Shown: positions 32,324-41,926, counted from the first letter of the stretch. The stretch is DNA of 64,000 bases from Desulfovibrio subterraneus (GCF_013340285.1 NZ_BLVO01000013.1:1133569-1197568), one strand, 5' to 3'. Notes: a model not told the origin generated them from the letters alone. Translations and numbers: made by a program.

Positions 32324-33010
32324 GTGAACGAGATCCTGTGGATAGGCTTTGCCATCGTCGATCTGACCTTAACGCTTGCCGTATACCGCCTGTTCGGAAA
32401 GACCGGCCTGTTCGGCCTCATCGTCTTCAACCTGCTGCTATGCAACATACAGGTGCTCAAAACGGTTGAGCTTTTCGGCATGACCACCACACTCGGCAAT
32501 ATCCTGTACGCGGGTGTGTTTCTTGCCACGGATATTCTGGGTGAATTCCATGGAAAAAAGGAAGCCCGCAAAGGCGTGCTTCTGGGATTTGTCACCCTGC
32601 TCATGGCCACTCTCTACATGCAGGTAGCGCTCAAGTTCATTCCCGCGCAGAACGACTTTGCCCAGCCCTTGCTTGAAGGCATCTTCGGTTTCATGCCTCG
32701 GCTGGCGTTCGCATCTCTGGCAGCCTATCTCCTTTCCCAGATGCACGACGTATGGGCCTACCATTTCTGGAAGCGCGTTACCAACGGACGCGCGTTGTGG
32801 CTGCGCAACAACGCATCTACCCTTGTATCCCAGATGCTGGATTCCACCGTCTTCTGCGTGCTCGCATTCTGGGGTGAATATCCTGCGGAAGTCCTTTTTG
32901 AGATCGTAATTACAACCTACATTTTCAAAAGCATTGTCGCCCTGCTGGATACGCCTTTCATCTATCTTGCAAAACGCTTCCGCCCTGAAGAAGCAGACTG
33001 CGCAGCATAA
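32324..33010 (+). CDS. VUT/YhhQ-family transporter (queuosine-precursor type)
   Basis: 228 residues from the GTG at 32,324 with GAGG nine bases upstream; this start fits the MNEILWIGFA opening common in the family. Six hydrophobic segments are present, with TTTLGNILYAGVFLATDILG, then EFHGKKEARKGVLLGF and a C-terminal STVFCVLAFWG segment, conserved in YhhQ proteins. These import queuosine precursors (preQ0/preQ1) in studied bacteria. The substrate here is inferred from family resemblance. Confidence 0.85.
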   Translation: MNEILWIGFAIVDLTLTLAVYRLFGKTGLFGLIVFNLLLCNIQVLKTVELFGMTTTLGNILYAGVFLATDILGEFHGKKEARKGVLLGFVTLLMATLYMQVALKFIPAQNDFAQPLLEGIFGFMPRLAFASLAAYLLSQMHDVWAYHFWKRVTNGRALWLRNNASTLVSQMLDSTVFCVLAFWGEYPAEVLFEIVITTYIFKSIVALLDTPFIYLAKRFRPEEADCAA

Positions 33011-33033
33011 AATAGACCCATCAACACCAATAA

Positions 33034-33063
33034 AAAGGCCGCTTCCCCGGGGAAGCGGCCTTT
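33034..33063. terminator. Bidirectional terminator between convergent genes
   Basis: AAAGGCCGCTTCCCC and GGGGAAGCGGCCTTT form a perfect palindrome with A/T-rich flanks on both sides, between the transporter and mgtE. Confidence 0.88.
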
Positions 33064-33090
33064 ATTACATTTGCTATAAACCTGTCGGCT

Positions 33091-34551
33091 TCAGAGCAGA
33101 ACAAGCGAGGCAAGCCCCAGAAAGATGAAGAAGCCTGCGCCGTCAGTAAGCGTAGTCAGGAATATGCTGGAAGCCTGAGCAGGGTCACGCCCCAGTTCCT
33201 TCAGAATAAGCGGAATGGATGCCCCGGCAAGCGCTCCCAGCAGCATGTCCAGAGCAAGTGCTACGGACATGACCTGCGCAAGGCGCAGATTGTGGGTAAA
33301 GCCGAATACGGCGAACATAACCACAATACCGATAATCAGACCACTCAAAAGCCCGATTTTGGCCTCACGCAGCACCGCGACCCACGACTTTCTGCGGTCG
33401 AATTTCTCAACGGCGAGCTGCCGGATCATAACGGCAAGTGCCTGCTGCCCGGTGTTACCCGCCTGGTTGGCCACAATGGGCATCAGCACGGCCAGAATGG
33501 CCATGGATGCAATGGAGCCTTCAAACATGTACACCACGCAGGCGGAAATCGCCGAGTTGAACATGTTCACCAGCAGCCATGGCAGGCGCACCTTCACGGA
33601 TTCCAGCCACGGAGTATCCACGGTTTCGTCCTGACCGGCACCCACCATGCCGAGCATGTCTTCCGATGCCTCGTCATGGATGATGTCGATGACGTCGTCG
33701 TACGTTACAACACCGAGCAGACGCCCTTCGTAGTCGACGATTGGCAGTGCCATGAAGTCGTATCGGGCAAGGGCATGAGCCACTTCTTCTCTGTCCACGT
33801 CAAAGAGTACGGAGATCAGGCTCTGGTCGGAAAGTTCATTCTTGAGAATCGAACCGGGACGGCACAGCAGAAGGTCGCGCAACGACAGCACGCCCGCAAG
33901 ACGCTGCTTTTCGTCCACGATGTAGGCGTAATACGGAATTTCCTTATCTTCCATCTCGCGGCGGATGTGCATGATGGCCTGATCCGCAGTGAGGTGGTCA
34001 TTCAGGATGATGATTTCCGTGTTCATGACGCCGCCCGCAGTGTCCTCGTCAAAGGACAACAGGGTGCGGATTTCCTCGGCGTCTTCGGCTTCGACGAATT
34101 CGAGCAACTTGTCACGGTGCACGCTGTCGAGTTCACTCAGAACGTCTGCCGCATCGTCAGGAGACATCTCGCCCAGGATTCGGGCCGCAACGTCGGGATC
34201 AAGGTTCTGCAGAATGTCCGTCTGCGCGCGCTCTTCCATTTCGGCAAGCGCTTCCGCGGCATCTTCCGCAGTAAGACGGCGCATCATGCAGACCTGCTTC
34301 TCAAGCGTCAGGTTCTGGATGTGCTCGGCCGCGTCCGCGGGGTGGGCAAATTCCTCTGCTGAGAGGCCTGCCACTTCCTCGCGACAATCGACTATATGTA
34401 TGGTATTGTCAGCAGCGCCGCCCGAGGAATCGTTGGAACCACCGGGCGGAGTGTCGGCCGCAACAGGAGCGGCCCCCCCTGAAAGGGTATCGGGAGCAAC
34501 TGCTGGCGCTACTTCAGGTTCTGTGGGAGTTTTCTTGGGAGTATCGGTCAT
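33091..34551 (-). CDS. mgtE: Magnesium transporter MgtE
   Basis: About 486 residues from the ATG at 34,551. After an unusual Pro/Ala/Gly-rich extension of about 60 residues come the MgtE N domain (LNLDPDVAARILGEMSPDDA, then DVLSELDSVHRDKLLEF), two CBS domains (EIPYYAYIVDEKQRLAGVLS; FMALPIVDYEGRLLGVVTYD) and five hydrophobic segments (for example PWLLVNMFNSAISACVVYMF). The P-N-Q-A-G-N-T motif of the channel is present (IVANQAGNTGQQALA). It takes up Mg2+ and gates by intracellular Mg2+ binding. Confidence 0.93.
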   Translation of the reverse strand: MTDTPKKTPTEPEVAPAVAPDTLSGGAAPVAADTPPGGSNDSSGGAADNTIHIVDCREEVAGLSAEEFAHPADAAEHIQNLTLEKQVCMMRRLTAEDAAEALAEMEERAQTDILQNLDPDVAARILGEMSPDDAADVLSELDSVHRDKLLEFVEAEDAEEIRTLLSFDEDTAGGVMNTEIIILNDHLTADQAIMHIRREMEDKEIPYYAYIVDEKQRLAGVLSLRDLLLCRPGSILKNELSDQSLISVLFDVDREEVAHALARYDFMALPIVDYEGRLLGVVTYDDVIDIIHDEASEDMLGMVGAGQDETVDTPWLESVKVRLPWLLVNMFNSAISACVVYMFEGSIASMAILAVLMPIVANQAGNTGQQALAVMIRQLAVEKFDRRKSWVAVLREAKIGLLSGLIIGIVVMFAVFGFTHNLRLAQVMSVALALDMLLGALAGASIPLILKELGRDPAQASSIFLTTLTDGAGFFIFLGLASLVLL

Positions 34552-34713
34552 AACCTGTGTCCTGCCGGAGTTGCTTTCGCGTGTTGCAACCGCTGCCTCA
34601 AGATTGCTTGACGAAACGGTTACAGGCACCTAAACACGCAGAGAGAAGAAATAAGACTGCCGCTCCTCACTCGGCATACAGCCTCTATCATTAAGACGTC
34701 TCTATCACAATCC

Positions 34714-35586
34714 ATGAATATTGAAAAATTTTCCAGCTTCTTTCAGGGCGAGGCCCTACGCTTCCTTGAAGAAGCCATCGAACTTGCTCTTCGTGAAGAT
34801 GGCCGCGACCTTACCTCGGAAGGGGTATTCCCCCCCGACCACAGGCTCGGTGCCAAAATCATCGCCAAGGAAGACACCCTTGTTGCGGGCCTGCCCATAA
34901 TACCGCTGGTCATGGAACGTTGCGGCCACGGCGAATGGTCATGGAAAGCCTTTGTCCATGACGGCGACCTCGTAGCCGACCGCACTGTCGTGGCCACCAT
35001 CGAGGCAGACGCAGCCCGCCTACTCAAGGCAGAGCGCATCATCCTCAACTTCATCACCCACATGTCGGGCATTGCCAACCTCACCCGCCGCTATGTTCAG
35101 GCGCTGAGTGGAACAGGTACCCGTCTTCTGGATACCCGCAAGACCCTGCCCTGCCTGCGGTATCCCGAAAAATACGCGGTGCTTGTGGGGGGCGGCCTGA
35201 ACCACCGCAAAAACCTTGAGGAAATGCTCATGCTCAAGGACAACCATGTCGACCTTGCAGGGGGCATAACTCCTGCTGTCAGCAAGCTGCGGGCAACCTA
35301 CTCACCCTGCCCCCCCATTGAAGTAGAGTGCCGGACCCTGGCGGAAGTGCAGGAAGCCGTGCTTTGCAAGGTGGAGCGCATCATGCTCGACAACATGGAT
35401 ACCGCGCAGATGTGCGAAGCGCTTGAGCTCATCCCCGAATCCATAGAAACCGAGGTTAGTGGCGGAGTCACTCTGGAGACCATACACGCCCTTGCGAGCG
35501 CATCGACCAAAGGGCCGGATTTCATCTCCGTGGGCAGACTCACCCATTCCGCTCCGGTAGCGGACTTCAGCATGCTCGTTCAATAA
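34714..35586 (+). CDS. nadC: Nicotinate-nucleotide pyrophosphorylase
   Basis: 290 residues. Family motifs are intact: LREDGRDLTSEGVFP, AERIILNFITHMSGIA, LLDTRKTLPCLRYPEKYAV with GGGLNHRKNLEEMLMLKDNH, and VECRTLAEVQEAV. NadC converts quinolinate and PRPP to nicotinate mononucleotide. It is the first gene of nadC-nadA-nadB with 16 bp to nadA, so the whole de novo NAD pathway from aspartate to NaMN is in one operon. The ribosome site before the ATG is weak. Confidence 0.95.
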   Translation: MNIEKFSSFFQGEALRFLEEAIELALREDGRDLTSEGVFPPDHRLGAKIIAKEDTLVAGLPIIPLVMERCGHGEWSWKAFVHDGDLVADRTVVATIEADAARLLKAERIILNFITHMSGIANLTRRYVQALSGTGTRLLDTRKTLPCLRYPEKYAVLVGGGLNHRKNLEEMLMLKDNHVDLAGGITPAVSKLRATYSPCPPIEVECRTLAEVQEAVLCKVERIMLDNMDTAQMCEALELIPESIETEVSGGVTLETIHALASASTKGPDFISVGRLTHSAPVADFSMLVQ

Positions 35587-35602
35587 GATAAGGATGCCAC
35601 AC

Positions 35603-36637
35603 ATGACCACACATTCCGAAATCATACGCCGCCTGCGCGACGAACTGGGTGATTCCCTTGTCATCATGGGCCACCACTATCAGTCAGACAGCGTGATTCA
35701 GCATGTAGACCTGAAGGGCGATTCGCTGGAACTGGCGCGCAAGGTCGAATCAGTGCACGCCGAGCATATTGTTTTCTGCGGTGTCTACTTCATGGGAGAA
35801 TCCGCAGCCCTGCTCGCCCGTGAAGGCCAGAATGTGTATCTGCCGGAACCCGATGCGAACTGTGTCATGTCGCAAATGGCTCCCGCAGCGCGGGTAGACA
35901 AGGTGCTGACCAGCCTTGCGGCATCCGGCAGAACCATCGTGCCCCTCACCTACGTCAACTCATCCGTGGGTGTGAAGGCCGTATGCGGCAAACACGGCGG
36001 TTCTGTGTGTACCTCTGCCAACGCAGAAACCATGATGCGCTGGGCAATGGATCGCGGCGACGCCGTGCTCTTCATTCCCGACAAGAACCTTGCCCGAAAC
36101 ACGGCCAACAGGCTGGGCATTGCCCAGTCCGACTGGCACATGCTGGATATCAGAAAAGACGGCACCGCAGTTGATCTGGAGACTGCCAACAAGGGCAAGC
36201 TGCTGCTGTGGCCCGGCCTGTGCGCCATTCACGCCCGGTTCAACCTGCGCCAGATACAGACCGCGCGTGACACGCACCCCGGCATTACCGTTGTGGTGCA
36301 TCCCGAATGCTCGCCCGAAGTCGTGGCGCAGGCAGATGCGGCAGGTTCCACGTCCTTCATCATCAATTACGTCCGTCAGGCTCCCGAAGGCGCTGCAATA
36401 GCCATAGGAACCGAAATCAATCTTGTGGAACGTCTCGCCAAGGAGTATGCAGGGCGCAAGACCATTGTGCCGCTTCTGGAAAGCAGCTGCTCGCACATGG
36501 CCAGTGTAACCGAGGATAAACTCTCCATCACCCTGCAGGAAGTACGCAACGGCACTGCCGACCCCGTGCGCATTCCCATCGGGTTCACTGAACACGCCCG
36601 CGCCGCGCTGGAACGCATGCTCAAAGCCTGCGCCTAG
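35603..36637 (+). CDS. nadA: Quinolinate synthase
   Basis: 344 residues from the ATG at 35,603 (AAGG upstream). The [4Fe-4S] ligands are seen in PDANCVMSQMAP, KHGGSVCTSAN and ESSCSHMASV. VIMGHHYQSDSVIQHVDLKG and VVVHPECSPEVV are typical. NadA condenses iminoaspartate with dihydroxyacetone phosphate to quinolinate. It works directly between NadB, which supplies iminoaspartate, and NadC. Confidence 0.95.
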   Translation: MTTHSEIIRRLRDELGDSLVIMGHHYQSDSVIQHVDLKGDSLELARKVESVHAEHIVFCGVYFMGESAALLAREGQNVYLPEPDANCVMSQMAPAARVDKVLTSLAASGRTIVPLTYVNSSVGVKAVCGKHGGSVCTSANAETMMRWAMDRGDAVLFIPDKNLARNTANRLGIAQSDWHMLDIRKDGTAVDLETANKGKLLLWPGLCAIHARFNLRQIQTARDTHPGITVVVHPECSPEVVAQADAAGSTSFIINYVRQAPEGAAIAIGTEINLVERLAKEYAGRKTIVPLLESSCSHMASVTEDKLSITLQEVRNGTADPVRIPIGFTEHARAALERMLKACA

Positions 36638-36673
36638 CTGCGGGCTTTCATCATTCAAAGGATCATTTCGCAC

Positions 36674-38257
36674 ATGACCACCTATCGTCACACAACCCCC
36701 GTTCTCATCATCGGTTCCGGCATCGCGGGATGCACCACGGCTCTTTCGCTCGCCGACAGCGGTGTGGAATGCACGCTCATAACAACCGGAGACAGACTGG
36801 ACGGAGGCAACTCTGCCCTTGCACAGGGTGGCATTGTGTTCAAGGCGGAAGAAGGCGACCCAAGACTCCTTGAAAAGGACATTCTCACAGCCGGTCACAA
36901 CCGCAACTACAAGACTGCCGTGCGCTATCTGTGCACACGCGGTCCGGAATCGGTGAAAAGGATTCTGGTCGAGCGCCTGAATATTCCCTTTGCCCGCAGC
37001 AAGGACGACTGCGAATGCGAATGGGACCTGACCCGCGAAGGGGGCCACGGCGTTCCCCGCATCCTGCACTGCGCGGATTATACCGGACGCGCCATCATGG
37101 ACGGTCTTGTGGCGGCGGTTCAGGCGCACCCCAATATCACGGTGCTAACCAACCGCACGGCTGTTGACCTGCTCACCAGCCACCACCACGCGCGCGACCT
37201 TGAATTCCGCTACCAGCTCAATAACCAGTGCGTCGGTGCTTACGTCTTCAACGAGCAGCTCAAGCGCGTGGAAACGGTGCTGGCCCACTACACGGTGCTG
37301 GCAACAGGCGGTGTGGGGCAGATATACCTGCACACCACGAACAGCGCATCATCCATCGGCTCCGGTCTGGCCATGGCCTACAGAGCCGGTGCACGCATAC
37401 ACAACGCCGAGTATGTGCAATTTCACCCAACGGCACTCTACCACCGTTCCGACAGACGCTTCCTCATCACTGAGGCCATGCGCGGCGAAGGAGCACGGCT
37501 GGTGGATGCCAAGGGCGCTCCCTTCATGCAGCACCACGATGCCCGCGCCGACCTTGCCCCCCGCGATATCGTGGCACGCGCCATTGTGGAAGAGATGCTC
37601 AAGAGCGGTGAAGACTGCGTCTACCTTGATACCAGCGATGTAAAGCACGACCTCGCCACCCGCTTCCCCACCATTTTCAGACGTTGTCTGGAGCTCGGCA
37701 TAGACATCAAGAGTCAGCCCATTCCTGTCGTACCCGCTGCCCACTATTTCTGCGGCGGCATTCTGGCCGACCCGAGGGGGCGCACGACCGTGGAACGCCT
37801 CTATGCCGTCGGCGAATGCAACTGCACGGGGGTTCACGGGGCCAACCGTCTGGCTTCCACCTCGCTGCTTGAAGCCCTCCTCTGGGGTCAGTCATCCGCT
37901 GAAGACATCAGCAAACGCATTAGCCGCAAGATCAGCAAGCGCCTGAAAGACGCCATGCCCGACTGGGACCCCGCCGGAGAGGAACACAACGACGACCCGG
38001 CCCTCATTGCGCAGGACTGGGCGCGCATTCGCCATACCATGTGGAACTATGTGGGCATAACCCGCACCCAGAGCCGCCTGAGCCGTGCCGTCGAGGACAT
38101 GCGCGAGCTTTCCAAGAACGTACACGATTTCTACAAACGAACCCCGCTTTCAAAGCGGCTCATAGATCTTTTCCACGGATGTCAGGCCGCCCATGTCATC
38201 ACCCTTGCTGCCAAGCGCAACAAGGAGAGCATAGGCTGCCACTATCGCGTGGACTAA
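36674..38257 (+). CDS. nadB: L-aspartate oxidase
   Basis: 527 residues. The FAD-binding start VLIIGSGIAGCTTALSLADS, the GNSALAQGGI motif, the active-site region REGGHGVPRILHCADYTG, HPTALYHRSDRRFLITEAMR and GECNCTGVHGANRLASTSLL are all typical of NadB. It oxidises L-aspartate to iminoaspartate, in anaerobes using fumarate as electron acceptor. It is the last gene of the nad operon, 36 bp after nadA. Confidence 0.95.
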   Translation: MTTYRHTTPVLIIGSGIAGCTTALSLADSGVECTLITTGDRLDGGNSALAQGGIVFKAEEGDPRLLEKDILTAGHNRNYKTAVRYLCTRGPESVKRILVERLNIPFARSKDDCECEWDLTREGGHGVPRILHCADYTGRAIMDGLVAAVQAHPNITVLTNRTAVDLLTSHHHARDLEFRYQLNNQCVGAYVFNEQLKRVETVLAHYTVLATGGVGQIYLHTTNSASSIGSGLAMAYRAGARIHNAEYVQFHPTALYHRSDRRFLITEAMRGEGARLVDAKGAPFMQHHDARADLAPRDIVARAIVEEMLKSGEDCVYLDTSDVKHDLATRFPTIFRRCLELGIDIKSQPIPVVPAAHYFCGGILADPRGRTTVERLYAVGECNCTGVHGANRLASTSLLEALLWGQSSAEDISKRISRKISKRLKDAMPDWDPAGEEHNDDPALIAQDWARIRHTMWNYVGITRTQSRLSRAVEDMRELSKNVHDFYKRTPLSKRLIDLFHGCQAAHVITLAAKRNKESIGCHYRVD

Positions 38258-38285
38258 CCCATTCCGACCCTACAAAGGTGGATCA

Positions 38286-38657
38286 ATGACATTTACGGAA
38301 TTCAGACTGTTGCTTGGCAACGATTGGGGGCTCATGCTCCTTTCCTGCATTCTGCTGTACATGTTCATCCTGCGCCTACGCCGCGCAGGTGGCTTTCTGG
38401 GCATAGCCGGAACCGTGGGCACTTCGGTGCTGCTGGTCATGCTGCTCTGGATGCAGTGGAACAAGTATACGGTAGGTCAGGAAATTCTGAGTATCGTCGC
38501 GCAGCAGTCTGCAGGCTATCATATCATCAATATGGAGCAGAAGCCTCTTGCTTCTCCCCGAATACTCGAAGTGAACGGCATGCGTTACGTGATAGACGCT
38601 GCCCAGCAGCATCAGACCCGCTACCTGCCATGGACGCTTATTGCCCTGCCGCAATAG
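38286..38657 (+). CDS. Small membrane protein
   Basis: 123 residues, with AAAGGTGGATC before the ATG. Two hydrophobic segments (LMLLSCILLYMFIL; GTVGTSVLLVMLLWMQW) are followed by a soluble tail of about 65 residues. It starts 28 bp after nadB and may be read from the same transcript. I recognise no family. Confidence 0.65.
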   Translation: MTFTEFRLLLGNDWGLMLLSCILLYMFILRLRRAGGFLGIAGTVGTSVLLVMLLWMQWNKYTVGQEILSIVAQQSAGYHIINMEQKPLASPRILEVNGMRYVIDAAQQHQTRYLPWTLIALPQ

Positions 38658-38691
38658 TCCATCCGCCAACTGCGGCTATCTCTGCACAAAC

Positions 38692-38718
38692 AAACGGCCC
38701 GTCATGCGACGGGCCGTT
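38692..38718. terminator. Terminator between convergent genes
   Basis: AACGGCCCGTC and GACGGGCCGTT form a perfect stem around ATGC. Leftward, GTTTG follows; rightward, CTTGTG follows, so it probably serves both neighbours. Confidence 0.75.
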
Positions 38719-38725
38719 CTTGTGT

Positions 38726-39151
38726 TCAGCGACAGGTATATGGATCGAGAATTATGATCATATATGAGGTAACAACGTTCCGCATTGCAGGAATGGCGTG
38801 GGCGGTTACCTGTGTTCTGCCTTCACCGAACGGTGCAAAATCAATCCACGCATCCACACGAAAAGTTCTGGCATCCACCTGACGACCCCAGACAATCTGT
38901 CTTGGCTCGCCCTCTTTCGCCGGTTTCATCCAGCGGGCATTACCGCACCGTGCCTGGTACTCAAGCAGGTTGCTTTCTATTTCATCTGTGGAAAGCAGCA
39001 GCACCTTCTGCGTGGTGGAATATTGCTGCGTTCGCTCCTCCACAATGGGAGAAGTGAGACACCCGCCAAGAATCACCAGCAACAGCATTGCCGGCAACGT
39101 GCGAAAGTACGCCCTTCTGCGGTAAAGGAAGTCAGCCCATGCGTGAATCAT
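38726..39151 (-). CDS. Small lipoprotein
   Basis: About 141 residues from the ATG at 39,151 (an earlier in-frame ATG is possible). A basic N terminus and the hydrophobic stretch TLPAMLLLVILGGCLTS carry a lipobox with Cys. The mature part (LLLSTDEIESNLLEYQARCG, then VDAWIDFAPFGEGRTQVTAH) looks globular and beta-rich. The function is unknown; it is probably outer-membrane anchored. Confidence 0.65.
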   Translation of the reverse strand: MIHAWADFLYRRRAYFRTLPAMLLLVILGGCLTSPIVEERTQQYSTTQKVLLLSTDEIESNLLEYQARCGNARWMKPAKEGEPRQIVWGRQVDARTFRVDAWIDFAPFGEGRTQVTAHAIPAMRNVVTSYMIIILDPYTCR

Positions 39152-39254
39152 AGCAACGCCCCTTTCCTTGAACATAGTACAGGAAAAGGGGCGTGACCAG
39201 ACGGAATTTAACAGCAATACTCCGGCATTGCCTCAGATCGCACAAGCCTGCACA

Positions 39255-40640
39255 TTATGCGGCCTTGGGACCACCCAATCTGCCGAGCGAACACAGCACA
39301 CCAAGAGTGCAGAGACCGGCGAAAATGCCCAGCGCAAGCTGCATGCTTTTCAAAAAGGCGGGATACGTTTCCACGGATATGGCATGACCGCCCAGCAAGA
39401 TGGAGAACACCACCGTAATGATGGTCATACTGGTCATCATGCCCAGCGTGCGCATGCTTGCTACAAGCCCCGAAGCAACGCCCAGATAGCGCGATTCAAC
39501 ACTGCCCATGATAACTGTCGTATTGGGAGACGAGAACAGGGCAAATCCGGCACCGAGCAATGCAAGCATGCCGTACAGCACCCAGATGGAAGTAGCTTCG
39601 TTCACACTTGCCGCAATGACCAGCCCCCCAACGCACAAGCTCATGCCCACGGTGGCCACGTTGGCCGCGGGATAGCGGTCTGCCAGCCTGCCGCAAAAAG
39701 GCGAAAGCCCGGCCTGCACCAGAGACTGCACCATGAGCACGGTTCCTGCTTCTGCCGGAGTCATGCCCTTTATGTACTGAAGATACAGGCTCACGAAGAA
39801 CGCAACACCGAACGTAGCAGCATAGTTGAGCAATGCTGCAAGGTTGCTGAACGCAAAAACCCTGTTGCCCTTGAACAGTGACACAGGCAGCAGAGGATAT
39901 GCCTGGCGGGATTCAAACATGACGAAACCCACAAGCCCGGCCACACCGGCAACCAGAGCGGCATACGCCCACACCCCGAAGTCGAGGTTGGAAGCACCCG
40001 CTATGAGTACCAGTATGGAAAATGCGTAGATGATGCTCCCCTTCCAGTCGAAGGGTTCCCTGACCACGTCACGCACTTCAGGACGCAGACGGAACGTGGT
40101 CAGCAGAAACGCGGCAAGGCCGAGCGGGACACAGAGCAGAAAGACGTAACGCCATCCGAGATGACTGACGATAACTCCGCCAATAAAGGGGCCGCACGAC
40201 ACGCCCGCATACACGCAGGAAACGGATATGCCGAGCGCCCTGCCCCGTACGCTGACGGGAAAGGCTTCCACTATCATGGCAACGGATGTGGCCATGACCA
40301 TGGAGCCGCCCACGCCCTGCAGGAAGCGAAGCACGATTATGCTCTCGGCAGACCAGCCAGTGGCAAGAATGCCGCCCATGCAGGTAAAAAGTGCCAGACC
40401 AAGCTGAAATACACGGCGTCGGCCATACATATCCGCCAGCTTGCCCATGGAAAGCAGAAAAATGGAGGCAGACAGCACATATACCGTCTCCACCAGCCCC
40501 ATTTGCGTTGCCGTTGCATGAAATTCCCTTCCCATGGTCGGCAGAGCAATACCCACCGCCGACATCATGAACGGCATGAGAAAATGCGCCACGCACACGA
40601 CAAACAGCGTGGCCCTTTGTGATGAAACCTGATTTTCCAC
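39255..40640 (-). CDS. MFS multidrug efflux transporter (DHA2 type)
   Basis: 461 residues with about 14 hydrophobic segments. MFS motifs are clear: GKLADMYGRRRVFQLGLALF (motif A), LRFLQGVGGSMVMATSVAMI and SVSCVYAGVSCGPFIGGVI (motif C of drug antiporters). It starts with a GTG two bases after the stop of the MarR-type regulator, so the two are cotranscribed. The arrangement suggests an efflux pump controlled by its own repressor. The substrate is unknown. Confidence 0.88.
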   Translation of the reverse strand: MENQVSSQRATLFVVCVAHFLMPFMMSAVGIALPTMGREFHATATQMGLVETVYVLSASIFLLSMGKLADMYGRRRVFQLGLALFTCMGGILATGWSAESIIVLRFLQGVGGSMVMATSVAMIVEAFPVSVRGRALGISVSCVYAGVSCGPFIGGVIVSHLGWRYVFLLCVPLGLAAFLLTTFRLRPEVRDVVREPFDWKGSIIYAFSILVLIAGASNLDFGVWAYAALVAGVAGLVGFVMFESRQAYPLLPVSLFKGNRVFAFSNLAALLNYAATFGVAFFVSLYLQYIKGMTPAEAGTVLMVQSLVQAGLSPFCGRLADRYPAANVATVGMSLCVGGLVIAASVNEATSIWVLYGMLALLGAGFALFSSPNTTVIMGSVESRYLGVASGLVASMRTLGMMTSMTIITVVFSILLGGHAISVETYPAFLKSMQLALGIFAGLCTLGVLCSLGRLGGPKAA

Positions 40641-40642
40641 TC

Positions 40643-41092
40643 TTAATCACCATCTGCGGCTGTTTTGCTGACGAGCATATTCGTGATCATGCGATCAAGA
40701 AATTCGAGGGCCATCGGTCGTTCGCGTTCCGAGAAACCCGCGCCAAGGGCCTCAGTGAGCGCATTCAGATGACAGAAAAACTCTTCCCTGCGGACTCGTA
40801 TATCTTCAGCCAGAAACACCAGTTTCTGCCTTTTGTTCTCCATATTAACGCGCCTGACAATGAGGCCACTCTGCTCCATGCGTGCAAGCTGCCGTGCCGT
40901 AACGCCCTTGTCTATGAACAGACGCGAGGCCAGAACTTCCTGCGGCACGCCCTCTTCATGAAACAGTTCTGCCAGAAAAGGCACCTGCCCCTGCTCTATG
41001 CCCATTTCGGACATCCGTTCCCGGATAAAACGGGCCACGAGCCTGTGCAATGTGCTTATGCGATAGCCGAACGATGTTCTTCTCGAATGCAT
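40643..41092 (-). CDS. MarR-family transcriptional regulator
   Basis: 149 residues with GGAGGGTCC before the ATG. The winged-helix core is GVPQEVLASRLFIDKGVTAR, then QLARMEQSGLIVRRVNMENK and RQKLVFLAEDIR. It precedes the MFS pump in the same operon and is divergent from a nitroreductase gene. MarR proteins usually repress such neighbours and leave the DNA when bound to a phenolic or toxic ligand. A palindrome just upstream may be its operator. Confidence 0.88.
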   Translation of the reverse strand: MHSRRTSFGYRISTLHRLVARFIRERMSEMGIEQGQVPFLAELFHEEGVPQEVLASRLFIDKGVTARQLARMEQSGLIVRRVNMENKRQKLVFLAEDIRVRREEFFCHLNALTEALGAGFSERERPMALEFLDRMITNMLVSKTAADGD

Positions 41093-41104
41093 GGACCCTC
41101 CATT

Positions 41105-41118
41105 GTTGCCAAGGCAAC
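41105..41118. promoter_or_regulatory. Candidate MarR operator
   Basis: GTTGCC and GGCAAC form perfect 6-bp arms around AA, 13 bp upstream of the MarR start codon in the divergent region shared with the nitroreductase gene. Confidence 0.45.
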
Positions 41119-41280
41119 AGACAGCTATATTCGAGTCGCCTTCAAGTCAAGCCTCTTTCCCGCCGAGCCGACCGGCATCTTGAAGAGGCTGGTCTTTTAT
41201 CCCGAAATTTGTATATGATACGTAGAAAGGACGCCGGAGAATCCGACGCACACGAATAACGGCGAAGAATGGAGCCATCC

Positions 41281-41913
41281 ATGGAATTCAGCACAATTCT
41301 CGAACGCAGACGGGCCATCAATTTTTTCGATCCTTCGAAGGATGTCCCTCAACCTTTGCTTGAACAAATAATACAGGACGCCAGCCTCACACCTTCCAGC
41401 TACAACCTGCAGCCATGGAACCTGATTGCCCTGCGGGAGCTGGATGACAAAATGCGCCTGCGCAAGGTGGCCATGAACCAGCCCAAAGTCAGCGAAGCCC
41501 CTGTGGTGCTGATTGTTCTGGCCGATACGGGCGGCTGGGATAAGGGCCACCCCGCCGTTGAAAGGAACTTTGAAGAAATGCTCAAGGCGGGCAGCATCAA
41601 GCCCGAACGGCGCGACTGGTTTTACGGGGCCTGCGCCAAACTCTATGGCAAAAGCGCCGAGAGCCAGCTGGCCTTCGGCCTGAAGAATGCCGCCTTCTTC
41701 GCCATGTCGCTCATGTATGCCGCCGCCAATCTGGGCCTTGATACCCACCCCATGGACGGCTTCGACCACGACGGCGTGATGCGCGAATTCAATATTCCCG
41801 CGCGGTACCGCATACCACTGCTCATGGCTGTGGGGTATTTCAACGAAGAAGAGAAGAAGCCCGCTCCCAAATGGCGCAAATCTCCGGCAGACATTCTCGT
41901 ACGATTCGATTAA
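41281..41913 (+). CDS. Nitroreductase-family FMN enzyme
   Basis: 210 residues from the ATG at 41,281 with GGAG upstream. MEFSTILERRRAINFFDPSK, then LTPSSYNLQPWNLIAL, is the FMN-binding start of the nitroreductase family, and LDTHPMDGFDHDGVMREF is the usual later motif. Such enzymes reduce nitro compounds or quinones with NAD(P)H. Being divergent from a MarR-MFS operon suggests a shared response to toxic aromatics, by inference. Confidence 0.88.
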   Translation: MEFSTILERRRAINFFDPSKDVPQPLLEQIIQDASLTPSSYNLQPWNLIALRELDDKMRLRKVAMNQPKVSEAPVVLIVLADTGGWDKGHPAVERNFEEMLKAGSIKPERRDWFYGACAKLYGKSAESQLAFGLKNAAFFAMSLMYAAANLGLDTHPMDGFDHDGVMREFNIPARYRIPLLMAVGYFNEEEKKPAPKWRKSPADILVRFD

Positions 41914-41926
41914 GCGCCGCAAAACA

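Noticed and set aside
41128..41155. Possible SoxR-like box between MarR and nitroreductase genes
   Set aside because: Only one half-site resembles the consensus and no MerR-type regulator is nearby.
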